DNA from: Algimonas arctica
Lineage (GTDB): Bacteria; Pseudomonadota; Alphaproteobacteria; Caulobacterales; Maricaulaceae
DNA: 64,000 nucleotides
Direction of reading: 5' to 3'
Assembly (NCBI RefSeq): GCF_014652695.1
Contig: NZ_BMZH01000003.1
Coordinates: 227,001-291,000, forward strand
Under the pieces are notes generated by a model that worked only from the letters and a program-made list of their open reading frames with translations, did not search any database and was not told the origin of the DNA. Of the stretch, positions 17,400-25,642 are shown piece by piece; the first letter of the stretch is position 1, and each line of letters opens with the position of its first letter. The translations under genes were made by a program, and so were the position numbers.

Positions 17400-17416
17400 G
17401 TGTCCTAACGCGGACA

Positions 17417-18928
17417 TCAAACGCTCATCTCCTCGTGACCGGCCCGCGCAAACACATTGTGCGCGTCCCAAATTGGCCGCTTGCCAAAGGCAGTGCTGAG
17501 CAAGAGCGCAAGCGCAACGCCGCCGAATAAAGTCAACGCCATCACGTGGATATAGTGCAGCGATATGCCCGGTGTCTCGCCCAACGGATTAGTTGCCCAA
17601 CCATAAAACCCGACGCCCGCAATCACAGCGATGATCATCGCATACGGGTTCACATTACGGAATAAGAGCCCGACAATAAAGGCGGATAAGATCGGCATCG
17701 AGAGCAGGCCATAAAGTCGTTGAACCAAGTCGATGATGGATTGTTCTGGGTTGTTGAAAATCGGGATCATCGCAAAGCCGAGCAAGACCATCGCAATAGA
17801 AACCCAGAGCGACAGGCGCTTCACATTCGGTTTTTTATTCACATATGTTTCGTGAATATCCATGACCCATAGCGCGGCGGATGCATTCAAGATGGAATTA
17901 AACGTGGTCAACACAGCGGCGGCAATCGCGGCGGCAAAGGCCCCGGAAATCCACGTCGGCAAGATATCACCGACGAGCGTCCCATAGGTTTCGTCGCCAA
18001 TATCGCCATAAAGCTTAAACGCGACGATGCCCGGCAGCACAATAATGGGCGGGATGATGAGCAAGCGTATGCCCGCGGCGGCTAAAATCCCTTTTTGCGC
18101 TTCCTTGACGCTCGGCGAGGCCATGGCGCGCTGCGTAATCGTTTGATTTGTTGACCAGTAAAACATCTGGATAAACAGCATGCCCGTGAACAGAGTCGCG
18201 AAGGGGATATCGCTATCCGGCGCCCCGATCATCGTCAGGCGTTCTTTGGGAATTCCAGAGAAATCCCAGCCGATGGCATTGAGCGAAATAATAGTGACCG
18301 CGACCGCCAAGGTTAGCAGCAATACGCCGGAAAACGTGTCTGAGACGGCGACCGCGCGAAGACCACCAAAGATCGCATAAGCCGCACCGACAACCGCGAA
18401 CAGCGCCGCAATCACATACAGGTTCACGTCTAACCCGAACAAGTTGATTATAAACAGCGACCCGCCATAGAGGATCGCCGGCAGGAAAATAAAAATATTG
18501 CCGAGCAGGAACAGGATCGAGATCAGCGCCCGGATATGCTTATTATTATAGCGGCGTTCCAACAGTTCCGTCGTCGTCGTACACTTATATTTATAATAGA
18601 CGGGAATGAAGATGAAGGTCAGCATCACGAGACCCGCGACAGCCGCCAGTTCCCACCACGCCAAAAGCGCCATTTGCGCCCCGTTCATACCGACCAGTTG
18701 ATCCGTCGACAGGTTCGTCAGTGTGATTGAGCCCGCAACGAAATACCACTTCAGCCCCCCGCCCGCGAGGAAATATTCTTTTTCCCCGTTTTCCCCTTCG
18801 CCGCGTGCGGCGCTGCCGCGACAGAACCAATAAGTCAGAAAGGCGATTAGTCCCGTCAGCCCGAGGAAAACCACAAATTGGCTAACACTTAATTCCACAA
18901 TTTTCCCCTGCCCCGTGTTCGGAGTCAT
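17417..18928 (-). CDS. Sodium:solute symporter (SSS/SGLT-type), probable sugar transporter
   Basis: This 503-aa protein is a sodium-coupled symporter of the SSS family with about 14 membrane segments. Typical features are 'YFLAGGGLKWYFVAGSITLT', the segment 'VYYKYKCTTTTELLERRYNN' after TM3, and 'FGGLRAVAVSDTFSGVLLL' in the middle. It is the last gene of a minus-strand operon and lies 17 bp after the GH36 alpha-galactosidase, so galactose or a related sugar is the likely substrate. That substrate call is from context; the family also moves inositol, sialic acid and others. Confidence 0.85.
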   Translation of the reverse strand: MTPNTGQGKIVELSVSQFVVFLGLTGLIAFLTYWFCRGSAARGEGENGEKEYFLAGGGLKWYFVAGSITLTNLSTDQLVGMNGAQMALLAWWELAAVAGLVMLTFIFIPVYYKYKCTTTTELLERRYNNKHIRALISILFLLGNIFIFLPAILYGGSLFIINLFGLDVNLYVIAALFAVVGAAYAIFGGLRAVAVSDTFSGVLLLTLAVAVTIISLNAIGWDFSGIPKERLTMIGAPDSDIPFATLFTGMLFIQMFYWSTNQTITQRAMASPSVKEAQKGILAAAGIRLLIIPPIIVLPGIVAFKLYGDIGDETYGTLVGDILPTWISGAFAAAIAAAVLTTFNSILNASAALWVMDIHETYVNKKPNVKRLSLWVSIAMVLLGFAMIPIFNNPEQSIIDLVQRLYGLLSMPILSAFIVGLLFRNVNPYAMIIAVIAGVGFYGWATNPLGETPGISLHYIHVMALTLFGGVALALLLSTAFGKRPIWDAHNVFARAGHEEMSV

Positions 18929-18945
18929 AATTTCGTGGCCCTGCC

Positions 18946-21159
18946 CTATATTCGCCGCAGCACAAAGAGATAAGCGCTAAAATCGCCCTCGGGCATACAT
19001 TGAACGCCGGACGCGACCTCTCGGGCGGACACGCGCGGCAGGGGCAAACCACTCTGCATCAACGCATCGCCGCGATAGATTACCTTGCTATCAGCGTGGT
19101 GATACGCAGCCGTCGGCTCCAGACCCACATAATAGACCCGACGGGCGGGCATATTCGGACCGGAGAGACTGTGGAAATAAGTCAGGTAGATCGTCTGTCC
19201 ATCGCGGGAGGAATATTGCCACGCGACTTCATTTTCCGTCTTCTTCACTCGGTCAAAACGCCCTCCCACCATGTCCGCCTTCGTGTCTTGTGCAAACCGC
19301 ATCCAATCGGAGAGCTCCCGCTGATGCGCGGCAATATCCGCCTGCCCCAGCGACACACCGCGCGCAGCACAGAAAGCCCCGGCCAGAAAGCGGGTCCGCA
19401 CGGATGACACACGTCCATTCTGATGATTGGGTGACGGGCCGATATAGGCCGCCATGACGTCCAACGGAAAGAGGTGGGACGCGCCGCCGATAATGGCAAG
19501 CCGCCCAATCGGGTCGCACATGTCGGAGATCCAGCCTTGCGGCATGTAAGAGAGCATACCGAGATCAAAACGATTGCCCCCCGACGCACAATTCTCGAAC
19601 AACACCTCAGGATAAGACGCCACGAGCCGGTCCAGCAACGCATAAAGGCCGAGCATATAGCGATGCGGCGTCTCTTGCTGACGCTTTCGCGGTAACGCCG
19701 CGCTGCCGACTTCCGTCATCGTGCGGTTCATATCCCACTTCACATAATCGACGTCGCCGCAGGATAGAATCGCATTCAGAGAGTCGAACAGATAATCCTG
19801 CACATCGGCGCGAGACAGATCGAGTGTCAATTGGTTGCGGCCCAGCGACGGCACGCGGTCGGGGACATGTAAAATCCAATCGGGATGCTGCGCGTAAAGC
19901 TGGCTTTGCGGATTGACCATCTCAGGCTCGACCCAAATGCCGAATTTCAATCCCTTGGCTTTCACCTTCGCCGCAAGCGCCGGAATACCGGACGGGAACC
20001 GTACCGGGTCCGCCCCCCAATCGCCGAGCGAAGACGTATCGTCCTGTCGCCCGTCAAACCACCCATCATCTAGCACGACCATGTCGACGCCGATCTGTTT
20101 CGCCGTCTCAGCCAGCGACAGAACTTTGTCTTCATCGATATCGAAATAGGCCGCTTCCCACGTGTTGAGATAGGTTGGGCGCGGGACATGACGGAACCGT
20201 TCCGGCGAGACGCGGTCGCGGATAAAATCGTGCCAATGGTGGGACAGCGCTCCAAGCCCGCGCCCGGAAAAAGTATGCAACGCTTCCGGCGTCGTGAATA
20301 TCTTGCCCGGCTTTAACCGCCAATTGAAATTGAATGGATTGAGGCCCGCCAACACGCGCACATCGTCAAATTCCCCTTTTTCGACGCTGATGGCAAAGTT
20401 ACCGGAATAGACCAACGTCGTGCCGTAACAGCGGCCAAAGCTCTCTGTCGCGCCCGCCTGTAAAATCGCGACGTAAGGGTTATGGGCGGATGAGGATGTG
20501 CCGCGCGCGCTATCGGCGACGAAACGCCCTTGCGGCAACGCGATGCGCTCTTCGTTAAACTCGCGTGACCATGTACCGTGGAAATGCTGGATTTCGTAAT
20601 CGTCCGCAGGCAGGTCGAGCGCGCTGGAAAACACGTGCCGCAGATCAATGTCGTGATCGCTCAAATTCTCAAAGGTCGCTGACCGGGCAAGAACACCGTA
20701 ATCCGCCCAGACCGTGTAGGAGAGCGTGACCCGCAAGCCGTGCAAACGATCATGGAGTGTCACGATCAGCGTCTGTGACCCGTCCCCTCGCGACGACGGT
20801 AGCCCGTGGAGAGGCGGTTTCACCTCAACAATTTCATGCGTTTCATAGAGCAAGGAAAAGACCGTATTCCCGTCTGCATTCTGTCCGTGAAAGGCGGGGA
20901 AACGATAATCAGACGTGCCAAAGCTTGAATATTCTTGCGGCGTATCGGACAGGGAATAATAGGGTGTGCCCTGAAACGTCGGCACAACATGTCGGTTCAT
21001 CCGGCGAGGATGGCGCGGGACGCCAAGGGGGTCCGATAGCGGCCCGCCATAATGCAAATGTTCGAGAACGCCTTCCTGTGAGACGCGGAAGACATAGGCG
21101 AAATGCGCATTGGACAGCGCAAAGGTCAGATCGTCAGATATTTGGATCAAATCTGGCAT
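18946..21159 (-). CDS. Alpha-galactosidase, glycoside hydrolase family 36
   Basis: GH36 retaining alpha-galactosidases remove terminal alpha-1,6-galactose from raffinose-type sugars and galactomannan. The 737-aa protein has the N-terminal beta-sandwich (to about residue 320) and a catalytic barrel with 'VVLDDGWFDGRQDD', 'KFGIWVEPEMVNPQS', and 'DYVKWDMNR', where D476 is the predicted nucleophile. 'WISDMCDPIGR' supplies D546 as acid/base. Length matches bacterial tetrameric GH36 enzymes. No signal peptide is seen, so it acts in the cytoplasm on imported sugar. Its ATG overlaps the stop of the upstream symporter (TAATG), so enzyme and transporter are translationally coupled. Confidence 0.96.
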   Translation of the reverse strand: MPDLIQISDDLTFALSNAHFAYVFRVSQEGVLEHLHYGGPLSDPLGVPRHPRRMNRHVVPTFQGTPYYSLSDTPQEYSSFGTSDYRFPAFHGQNADGNTVFSLLYETHEIVEVKPPLHGLPSSRGDGSQTLIVTLHDRLHGLRVTLSYTVWADYGVLARSATFENLSDHDIDLRHVFSSALDLPADDYEIQHFHGTWSREFNEERIALPQGRFVADSARGTSSSAHNPYVAILQAGATESFGRCYGTTLVYSGNFAISVEKGEFDDVRVLAGLNPFNFNWRLKPGKIFTTPEALHTFSGRGLGALSHHWHDFIRDRVSPERFRHVPRPTYLNTWEAAYFDIDEDKVLSLAETAKQIGVDMVVLDDGWFDGRQDDTSSLGDWGADPVRFPSGIPALAAKVKAKGLKFGIWVEPEMVNPQSQLYAQHPDWILHVPDRVPSLGRNQLTLDLSRADVQDYLFDSLNAILSCGDVDYVKWDMNRTMTEVGSAALPRKRQQETPHRYMLGLYALLDRLVASYPEVLFENCASGGNRFDLGMLSYMPQGWISDMCDPIGRLAIIGGASHLFPLDVMAAYIGPSPNHQNGRVSSVRTRFLAGAFCAARGVSLGQADIAAHQRELSDWMRFAQDTKADMVGGRFDRVKKTENEVAWQYSSRDGQTIYLTYFHSLSGPNMPARRVYYVGLEPTAAYHHADSKVIYRGDALMQSGLPLPRVSAREVASGVQCMPEGDFSAYLFVLRRI

Positions 21160-22940
21160 TACAGATCTATGGCGGCTGGAGACGCACTGCGCGTTCCGGG
21201 AATGCGGATGTCTTCAACGAGGTCTTGTACGGCTTGGGGTGGTTCGGGGGTCAGTAGAGACACAACCACACCAGCAACCGTCGCCACCCACATAAAGACA
21301 AAGCCGATCCCTTCGGGCGAGACACCGAACAACCAAAGGTCCGGGTTGGTATTCACGAATTTGAAATAGTAGATATAGGCGAAGGTCGTCACGAGCCCGG
21401 TGAGCATGGCGCTGATCGCGCCTTCTTTGTTCATGCGTTTCCAAAAAATCCCGAGGAAAATTACAGGAAATAAGGACGCCGCCGCGAGGCCGAAGGCGAA
21501 GGCGACAACTTGCGCCACAAAAGGGAGCGACGTCGCGAAAATCCCGAGCAACCCTGCCAAGACCACCGCCGCCGCCGCCGCCCATCGCGCGGCCCGCATT
21601 TCCTGTTTCTCGGTCATATCCGGTGTGAAGGTTCGTTTGAGCAGATCATGGGACACAGCCGAGCTGATCACCATCAGCAATCCTGCCGCTGTGGACAGGG
21701 CAGCCGCCAATCCGCCCGCGACAACGAGACCAATAACCCAATTGGGCAATTGCGCGATTTGGGGATTGGCGAGCACGAAAATATCCTGGTTCGGTTCAAC
21801 CTCGTTCGCGAGACCGTCCGGTGCATCAGGGCCGCGATACTGCATGACACCATCGCCGTTTTTGTCCTCATATTTGAGCAACCCCGTCGCTTCCCAATCC
21901 TTATACCAGACCGGAACAGGTTTGCCGCCATCGGCCAGAATTTCAGCGGACCGCACGTCATAGTTTTCTGCATCTGTGATGTAGATGGCCTCATTGACGG
22001 TATCGATAAAGTTAAACCTGGCGAACGCACCAACCGCAGGGGCAACCGTGTAAAGCGCCGCAATAAACAGGAGCGCCCAGCCCGCAGATTTCCGCGCCGC
22101 GCGAGCGGATTTGACCGTAAAGAACCGAATGATGACGTGCGGCAATCCCGCCGTACCAAACATCAACGCCGCCGTGATACAGAACACGTCTATCGTCGAT
22201 TTATCGGTCGAGGTATATTCGCGGAAACCCAAGTCAGTCACCACCGTGTTAAGCTTTTCCAGCATGGAGACGTCTGTGCCGACTGCATTACCGATGAAGC
22301 CCAGTTGCGGCACCATGTTGCCTGTGATGGCGAGGCTCATGAAAATCGCTGGGACAGTGTAAGCAAAGATCAACACGACATATTGAGCGACTTGCGTATA
22401 GGTGATGCCCTTCATGCCGCCGAGCACAGCATAGACAAAGACGATCCCCATCCCGATCAAGATACCGACATTAAACGGTACGCCAAGAAAGCCCGAAAAG
22501 GCGACGCCGACGCCCTTCATCTGTCCGGCGATATAGGTGAAGGACACGAACAGCGCGCAGATCACCGCAATGACGCGCGCGACTTTCGAATAGTAACGAT
22601 CTCCCACAAAGTCGGGTACTGTGAACTTCCCGAACTCTCGCAGAAACGGCGCGAGTAACAGTGCCAGCAGAACATAGCCGCCCGTCCACCCCATGAGATA
22701 GACCGAGCCGCCATAGCCCATAAACGCGATCAGCCCGGCCATCGAGAGAAACGAGGCTGCGCTCATCCAATCCGCGGCTGTCGCCATCCCGTTAATGGCG
22801 GGCGGCACGTCATGTCCGGCAACATAGAACTCTTCGGTCGACCCAGCGCGCGACCAGATCGCAATGCCAATATACACACTAAAAGTCAGGATTACGAAAA
22901 AATAGGTCCAGAACGTCTGATCACCAAAGACAATATCCAT
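21159..22940 (-). CDS. Sodium:solute symporter large subunit, VC_2705/ActP-like family
   Basis: The 593-aa protein is an SSS-family symporter of the VC_2705 subfamily, which works with a small DUF4212 subunit. Signs are 'EEFYVAGHDVPPAINGMATA', 'GQMKGVGVAFSGFLGVPF', 'GGMKGITYTQVAQYVVLIFA' and a roughly 60-residue hydrophilic loop near residues 320-390 that is typical of this subfamily. The best-known relatives move small carboxylates such as acetate. Here it follows the DUF4212 gene and overlaps the alpha-galactosidase start by one base, which is unusual company and suggests a sugar-derived substrate. The substrate is not determined by the sequence. Confidence 0.88.
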   Translation of the reverse strand: MDIVFGDQTFWTYFFVILTFSVYIGIAIWSRAGSTEEFYVAGHDVPPAINGMATAADWMSAASFLSMAGLIAFMGYGGSVYLMGWTGGYVLLALLLAPFLREFGKFTVPDFVGDRYYSKVARVIAVICALFVSFTYIAGQMKGVGVAFSGFLGVPFNVGILIGMGIVFVYAVLGGMKGITYTQVAQYVVLIFAYTVPAIFMSLAITGNMVPQLGFIGNAVGTDVSMLEKLNTVVTDLGFREYTSTDKSTIDVFCITAALMFGTAGLPHVIIRFFTVKSARAARKSAGWALLFIAALYTVAPAVGAFARFNFIDTVNEAIYITDAENYDVRSAEILADGGKPVPVWYKDWEATGLLKYEDKNGDGVMQYRGPDAPDGLANEVEPNQDIFVLANPQIAQLPNWVIGLVVAGGLAAALSTAAGLLMVISSAVSHDLLKRTFTPDMTEKQEMRAARWAAAAAVVLAGLLGIFATSLPFVAQVVAFAFGLAAASLFPVIFLGIFWKRMNKEGAISAMLTGLVTTFAYIYYFKFVNTNPDLWLFGVSPEGIGFVFMWVATVAGVVVSLLTPEPPQAVQDLVEDIRIPGTRSASPAAIDL

Positions 22941-22943
22941 GAC

Positions 22944-23225
22944 CTAGCCCCGAATTCCATGTTTGGTTTCGAGCTGGGTCATGCGCACGCAGTAAATGAC
23001 GATGAGGATCAAAAACACATAGATTGACCCGTTTTGCGCGAACCAAAAACCGAGCGGAGCGCCACCGATAGAGAACGCATCAAGAGCATCACGGAACAAA
23101 ATGCCCGCCCCGTAAGACACCGCAAACCAGACGATAAGCAAACCTATCGTGAGCCGCTTGGTCGACGTCCAATACGCGCGCTTAGCCGCCTCCGACGGTG
23201 GTGTTTTCGTTTCAATCTTTGCCAT
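22944..23225 (-). CDS. DUF4212 small subunit of the sodium:solute symporter
   Basis: This 93-aa protein with two membrane helices (about residues 27-47 'LTIGLLIVWFAVSYGAGILF' and 63-83 'FWFAQNGSIYVFLILIVIYC') matches DUF4212, the small partner of VC_2705-type symporters. The start MAKIETKTPP at 23225 is chosen rather than an upstream codon at 23243 because the conserved region begins there. It is the first gene of the minus-strand operon, 3 bp before the large subunit. Confidence 0.88.
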   Translation of the reverse strand: MAKIETKTPPSEAAKRAYWTSTKRLTIGLLIVWFAVSYGAGILFRDALDAFSIGGAPLGFWFAQNGSIYVFLILIVIYCVRMTQLETKHGIRG

Positions 23226-23338
23226 GCCTATTCCCCGCCTCACGCCTCGGTCTTGTGTCAGACCCTTTTATTGCTTGTTGCCGAACGCCGCGCGCAAGGG
23301 AAGCCGTGATTTTCAAACCAAGGATTTTCCGTCATGGC

Positions 23339-23367
23339 TTGACAGGCTCCCACACCGTCACGATAGT
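23339..23367 (+). promoter_or_regulatory. Sigma-70 type promoter of the sugar oxidation operon
   Basis: A perfect -35 TTGACA (23339-23344) is followed after 17 bases by GATAGT (23362-23367), a 4/6 match to the -10 box. The transcript would begin near 23374, leaving a 40-base leader with a GGGGAGG ribosome site 6 bases before the GTG start at 23415. Confidence 0.6.
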
Positions 23368-23381
23368 GATAGCGTTAACAC
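23366..23381 (+). promoter_or_regulatory. LacI/GalR-type operator overlapping the promoter
   Basis: GTGATAGCGTTAACAC is an imperfect palindrome with a central CG (12 of 16 positions symmetric), the shape of LacI-family operators. It overlaps the -10 box and start site, the classical repression position. No LacI-family gene is in the window, so the regulator must be elsewhere. Confidence 0.55.
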
Positions 23382-23414
23382 CATAAATGATCAATTTGAG
23401 CGGGGAGGCTCGAC

Positions 23415-24539
23415 GTGAATCAAAGCATACTCAAAATGGGTATGGTCGGAGGGGGCTCAGGCGCTTTCATTGGCTATATCCACCGCCTCGCGGCGCGGCT
23501 TGATGGTCAAATCGAGCTGGTATGTGGTGCGTTTTCCCGTGACCCTAAAAATTGTCGTCAAACCGGGCAGTCCTTGGGGATTGATCCGGCACGTTGCTAT
23601 GATGACTATGAGGCGATGATGGCGGGCGAAGCCGCCCTGCCCCCCGCGCAACGCATGGACTTCATAGTTATCGTGACCCCCAACCACGTGCATTTTCCGG
23701 TCGCCAAAGCGGCCCTTGAGGCGGGGTTTCATGTTCTGTCGGACAAGCCCGCGACGCTCAATTTACAAGAAGCGCGCGATCTTTCCGACATCGTTTACAA
23801 ATCCGGTCTCTCCTATGGCCTGACCCACACGTACCTGGGCTATCCGCTCGTCTCTGCGGCGCGCGCAATCATCGCCGACGGTGGCATTGGCAAGGTTCGC
23901 AAAGTGTTTGCGGAATATATCCAAGGCTGGCTGGCCGTGAACGTCGATAATAAACAGGCCGATTGGCGCACCGATCCGGCGCGGTCCGGCGCGTCTGGCT
24001 GCATGGGCGACATCGGCACACATGCCCATAATTTGGTTGAATATGTGACCGATAAAAAGATGACCCATGTCGCGGCTGACCTCACGATTTTTGTCGAGGG
24101 TCGACGGCTTGATGATGATGGCTCCGCGCTATTCCGCATGGAAGATGGCATCAAAGGTACGCTGTCGGCCTCCCAAGTCTGCGTTGGGCGTGAAAATAGC
24201 CTGTCGTTTCGCATTTACGGCGAAACGGGAGGGCTTGAATGGTATCAAGAAGAGCCCAACACGCTGATCCGCACTTATGTGGACCGCCCCACAGAAATCA
24301 TTCGGTCGGCGCAAGGCTATTTGCCCGAACATATTCAGGCACAGTACCGCGCGCCCGCTGGACATCCGGAAGGCTATATCGAAGCCTTCGCGAATGTTTA
24401 TCTCGAATTTGCTGAAGCCTTACGCACTGACGGCGGCGTCAAATCGGGCATGGACGCAGCCCTGCGCGGCATGGCGTTCGTGGAAGCCTTGGTCGAAAGC
24501 AGCAACAACGATTCAGCCTGGACGGAGATCAAACCATGA
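23415..24539 (+). CDS. Gfo/Idh/MocA family NAD(P)-dependent oxidoreductase
   Basis: Members of this family oxidise or reduce sugars and cyclitols, including 3-keto sugars. The 374-aa protein has an N-terminal Rossmann fold ('GMVGGGSGAFIG', residues 9-20) with the cofactor/lysine motif in the form DKP (110-112), and the C-terminal substrate domain with 'MGDIGTHAHNL'. No signal peptide is seen, so it is cytoplasmic. The start is GTG 23415 with a strong ribosome site; ATG 24 nt downstream is possible but would cut into the Rossmann strand. It heads the plus-strand operon and overlaps the next gene by ATGA. In related operons, such a protein interconverts 3-ketoglucose and glucose; that role is inference here. 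Confidence 0.9.
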   Translation: MNQSILKMGMVGGGSGAFIGYIHRLAARLDGQIELVCGAFSRDPKNCRQTGQSLGIDPARCYDDYEAMMAGEAALPPAQRMDFIVIVTPNHVHFPVAKAALEAGFHVLSDKPATLNLQEARDLSDIVYKSGLSYGLTHTYLGYPLVSAARAIIADGGIGKVRKVFAEYIQGWLAVNVDNKQADWRTDPARSGASGCMGDIGTHAHNLVEYVTDKKMTHVAADLTIFVEGRRLDDDGSALFRMEDGIKGTLSASQVCVGRENSLSFRIYGETGGLEWYQEEPNTLIRTYVDRPTEIIRSAQGYLPEHIQAQYRAPAGHPEGYIEAFANVYLEFAEALRTDGGVKSGMDAALRGMAFVEALVESSNNDSAWTEIKP

Positions 24540-25588
24540 AAACGATGAAGGGCCCCGCGATCTTCCTGGCCCAGTTCATGGGCGACAAACCGTTTGATAC
24601 GATGGAGAACGCGTGCCGCTGGATGGCCGAAGCCGGCTATCAAGGTGTGCAAATTCCGTCCGATAATCCGGTCTGTATCGACCTGAAACTGGCGGCCGAA
24701 AGCAAAACCTATTGCGACGAATTTAAAGGCCAATGCGCCGAATGGGGCGTGGAGATCACAGAGCTCTCAACCCATATTCAAGGGCAGCTTGTCGCTGTCC
24801 ATCCGGCTTATGACACCGCGTTCGATGCCTTCGCGCCCAAGCATCTGCACGGCAAACCTGACGCGCGCCAAGCGTGGGCGGTTGAGCAAGTCATGTTCGC
24901 CGCCAAAGCCTCACAGAACTTAGGTTTGGACCGGTCCGTGTCCTTCCCCGGTGCGCTTGTCTGGCCCTATATGTATCCGTGGCCACAACGGCCTGCGGGT
25001 CTCGTCGAAGAGGGCTTCAAGGAATTGGCCAAGCGCTGGCGTCCGATCCTCGACTATTATGATGAATGCGGCGTCGACGTTTGCTACGAAATTCACCCCG
25101 GTGAAGACCTCCATGACGGCGTGACATTTGAGCGGTTCCTCAAGGAAGTCGACAACCACCCGCGTTGCAACATCCTTTATGATCCAAGCCACTTTATCTT
25201 GCAGCAACTCGACTACCTCTCCTTCATCGACCATTATCACGACCGTATCCGCATGTTCCACGTCAAGGATGCTGAGTTCCGACCCAATGGCAAAAGCGGC
25301 ATTTATGGCGGCTATCAGGACTGGGTTGATCGTCCAGGACGGTTCCGCTCGCTGGGCGACGGTCAGATCGACTTTAAAGCGATTTTCTCAAAACTCTCGG
25401 GCTATGATTTCGATGGCTGGGCCGTTGTTGAATGGGAATGCGCGCTAAAGCACCCAGAAGACGGCGCGCGCGAAGGCGCACAATTTGTGAAAGACCATAT
25501 GATCCGCGTGACGGACAAAGCCTTTGATGATTTCGCCGGCGGTGACCTCAGCGTTGAGGCCAATCGCAAAATGCTGGGCTTGACTTAA
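24536..25588 (+). CDS. Sugar phosphate isomerase/epimerase family TIM-barrel protein, cytoplasmic
   Basis: The 350-aa protein is a xylose-isomerase-like TIM barrel. Metal-binding positions are visible: 'CYEIHPGEDLHDG', 'ILYDPSHFILQQ', 'RMFHVKDAEFRPNG' and 'WAVVEWECA'. There is no signal peptide. It overlaps the Gfo/Idh/MocA gene by 4 bp. Pairs of these two families recur in cyclitol and 3-keto-sugar catabolism, where the TIM-barrel member is an isomerase, epimerase or lyase. The reaction cannot be told from the sequence. A second member of the same superfamily, with an export signal, is encoded at 29410 in the same operon. Confidence 0.88.
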   Translation: MKTMKGPAIFLAQFMGDKPFDTMENACRWMAEAGYQGVQIPSDNPVCIDLKLAAESKTYCDEFKGQCAEWGVEITELSTHIQGQLVAVHPAYDTAFDAFAPKHLHGKPDARQAWAVEQVMFAAKASQNLGLDRSVSFPGALVWPYMYPWPQRPAGLVEEGFKELAKRWRPILDYYDECGVDVCYEIHPGEDLHDGVTFERFLKEVDNHPRCNILYDPSHFILQQLDYLSFIDHYHDRIRMFHVKDAEFRPNGKSGIYGGYQDWVDRPGRFRSLGDGQIDFKAIFSKLSGYDFDGWAVVEWECALKHPEDGAREGAQFVKDHMIRVTDKAFDDFAGGDLSVEANRKMLGLT

Positions 25589-25642
25589 AATATAACATGA
25601 CCGGTTCAGCATAAGAATGCGGACCGACAGGGGAGAATGAGA

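Noticed and set aside
17401-17416. Small inverted repeat TGTCC/GGACA between motE and the symporter
   Set aside because: Only a 5-bp stem and no U-run; not enough to call a terminator.
21510-22658. 382-codon open frame on the plus strand inside the symporter gene
   Set aside because: It is the antisense shadow of the SSS symporter, rich in Arg, His and Asp with no domain; the minus-strand product is clearly conserved.
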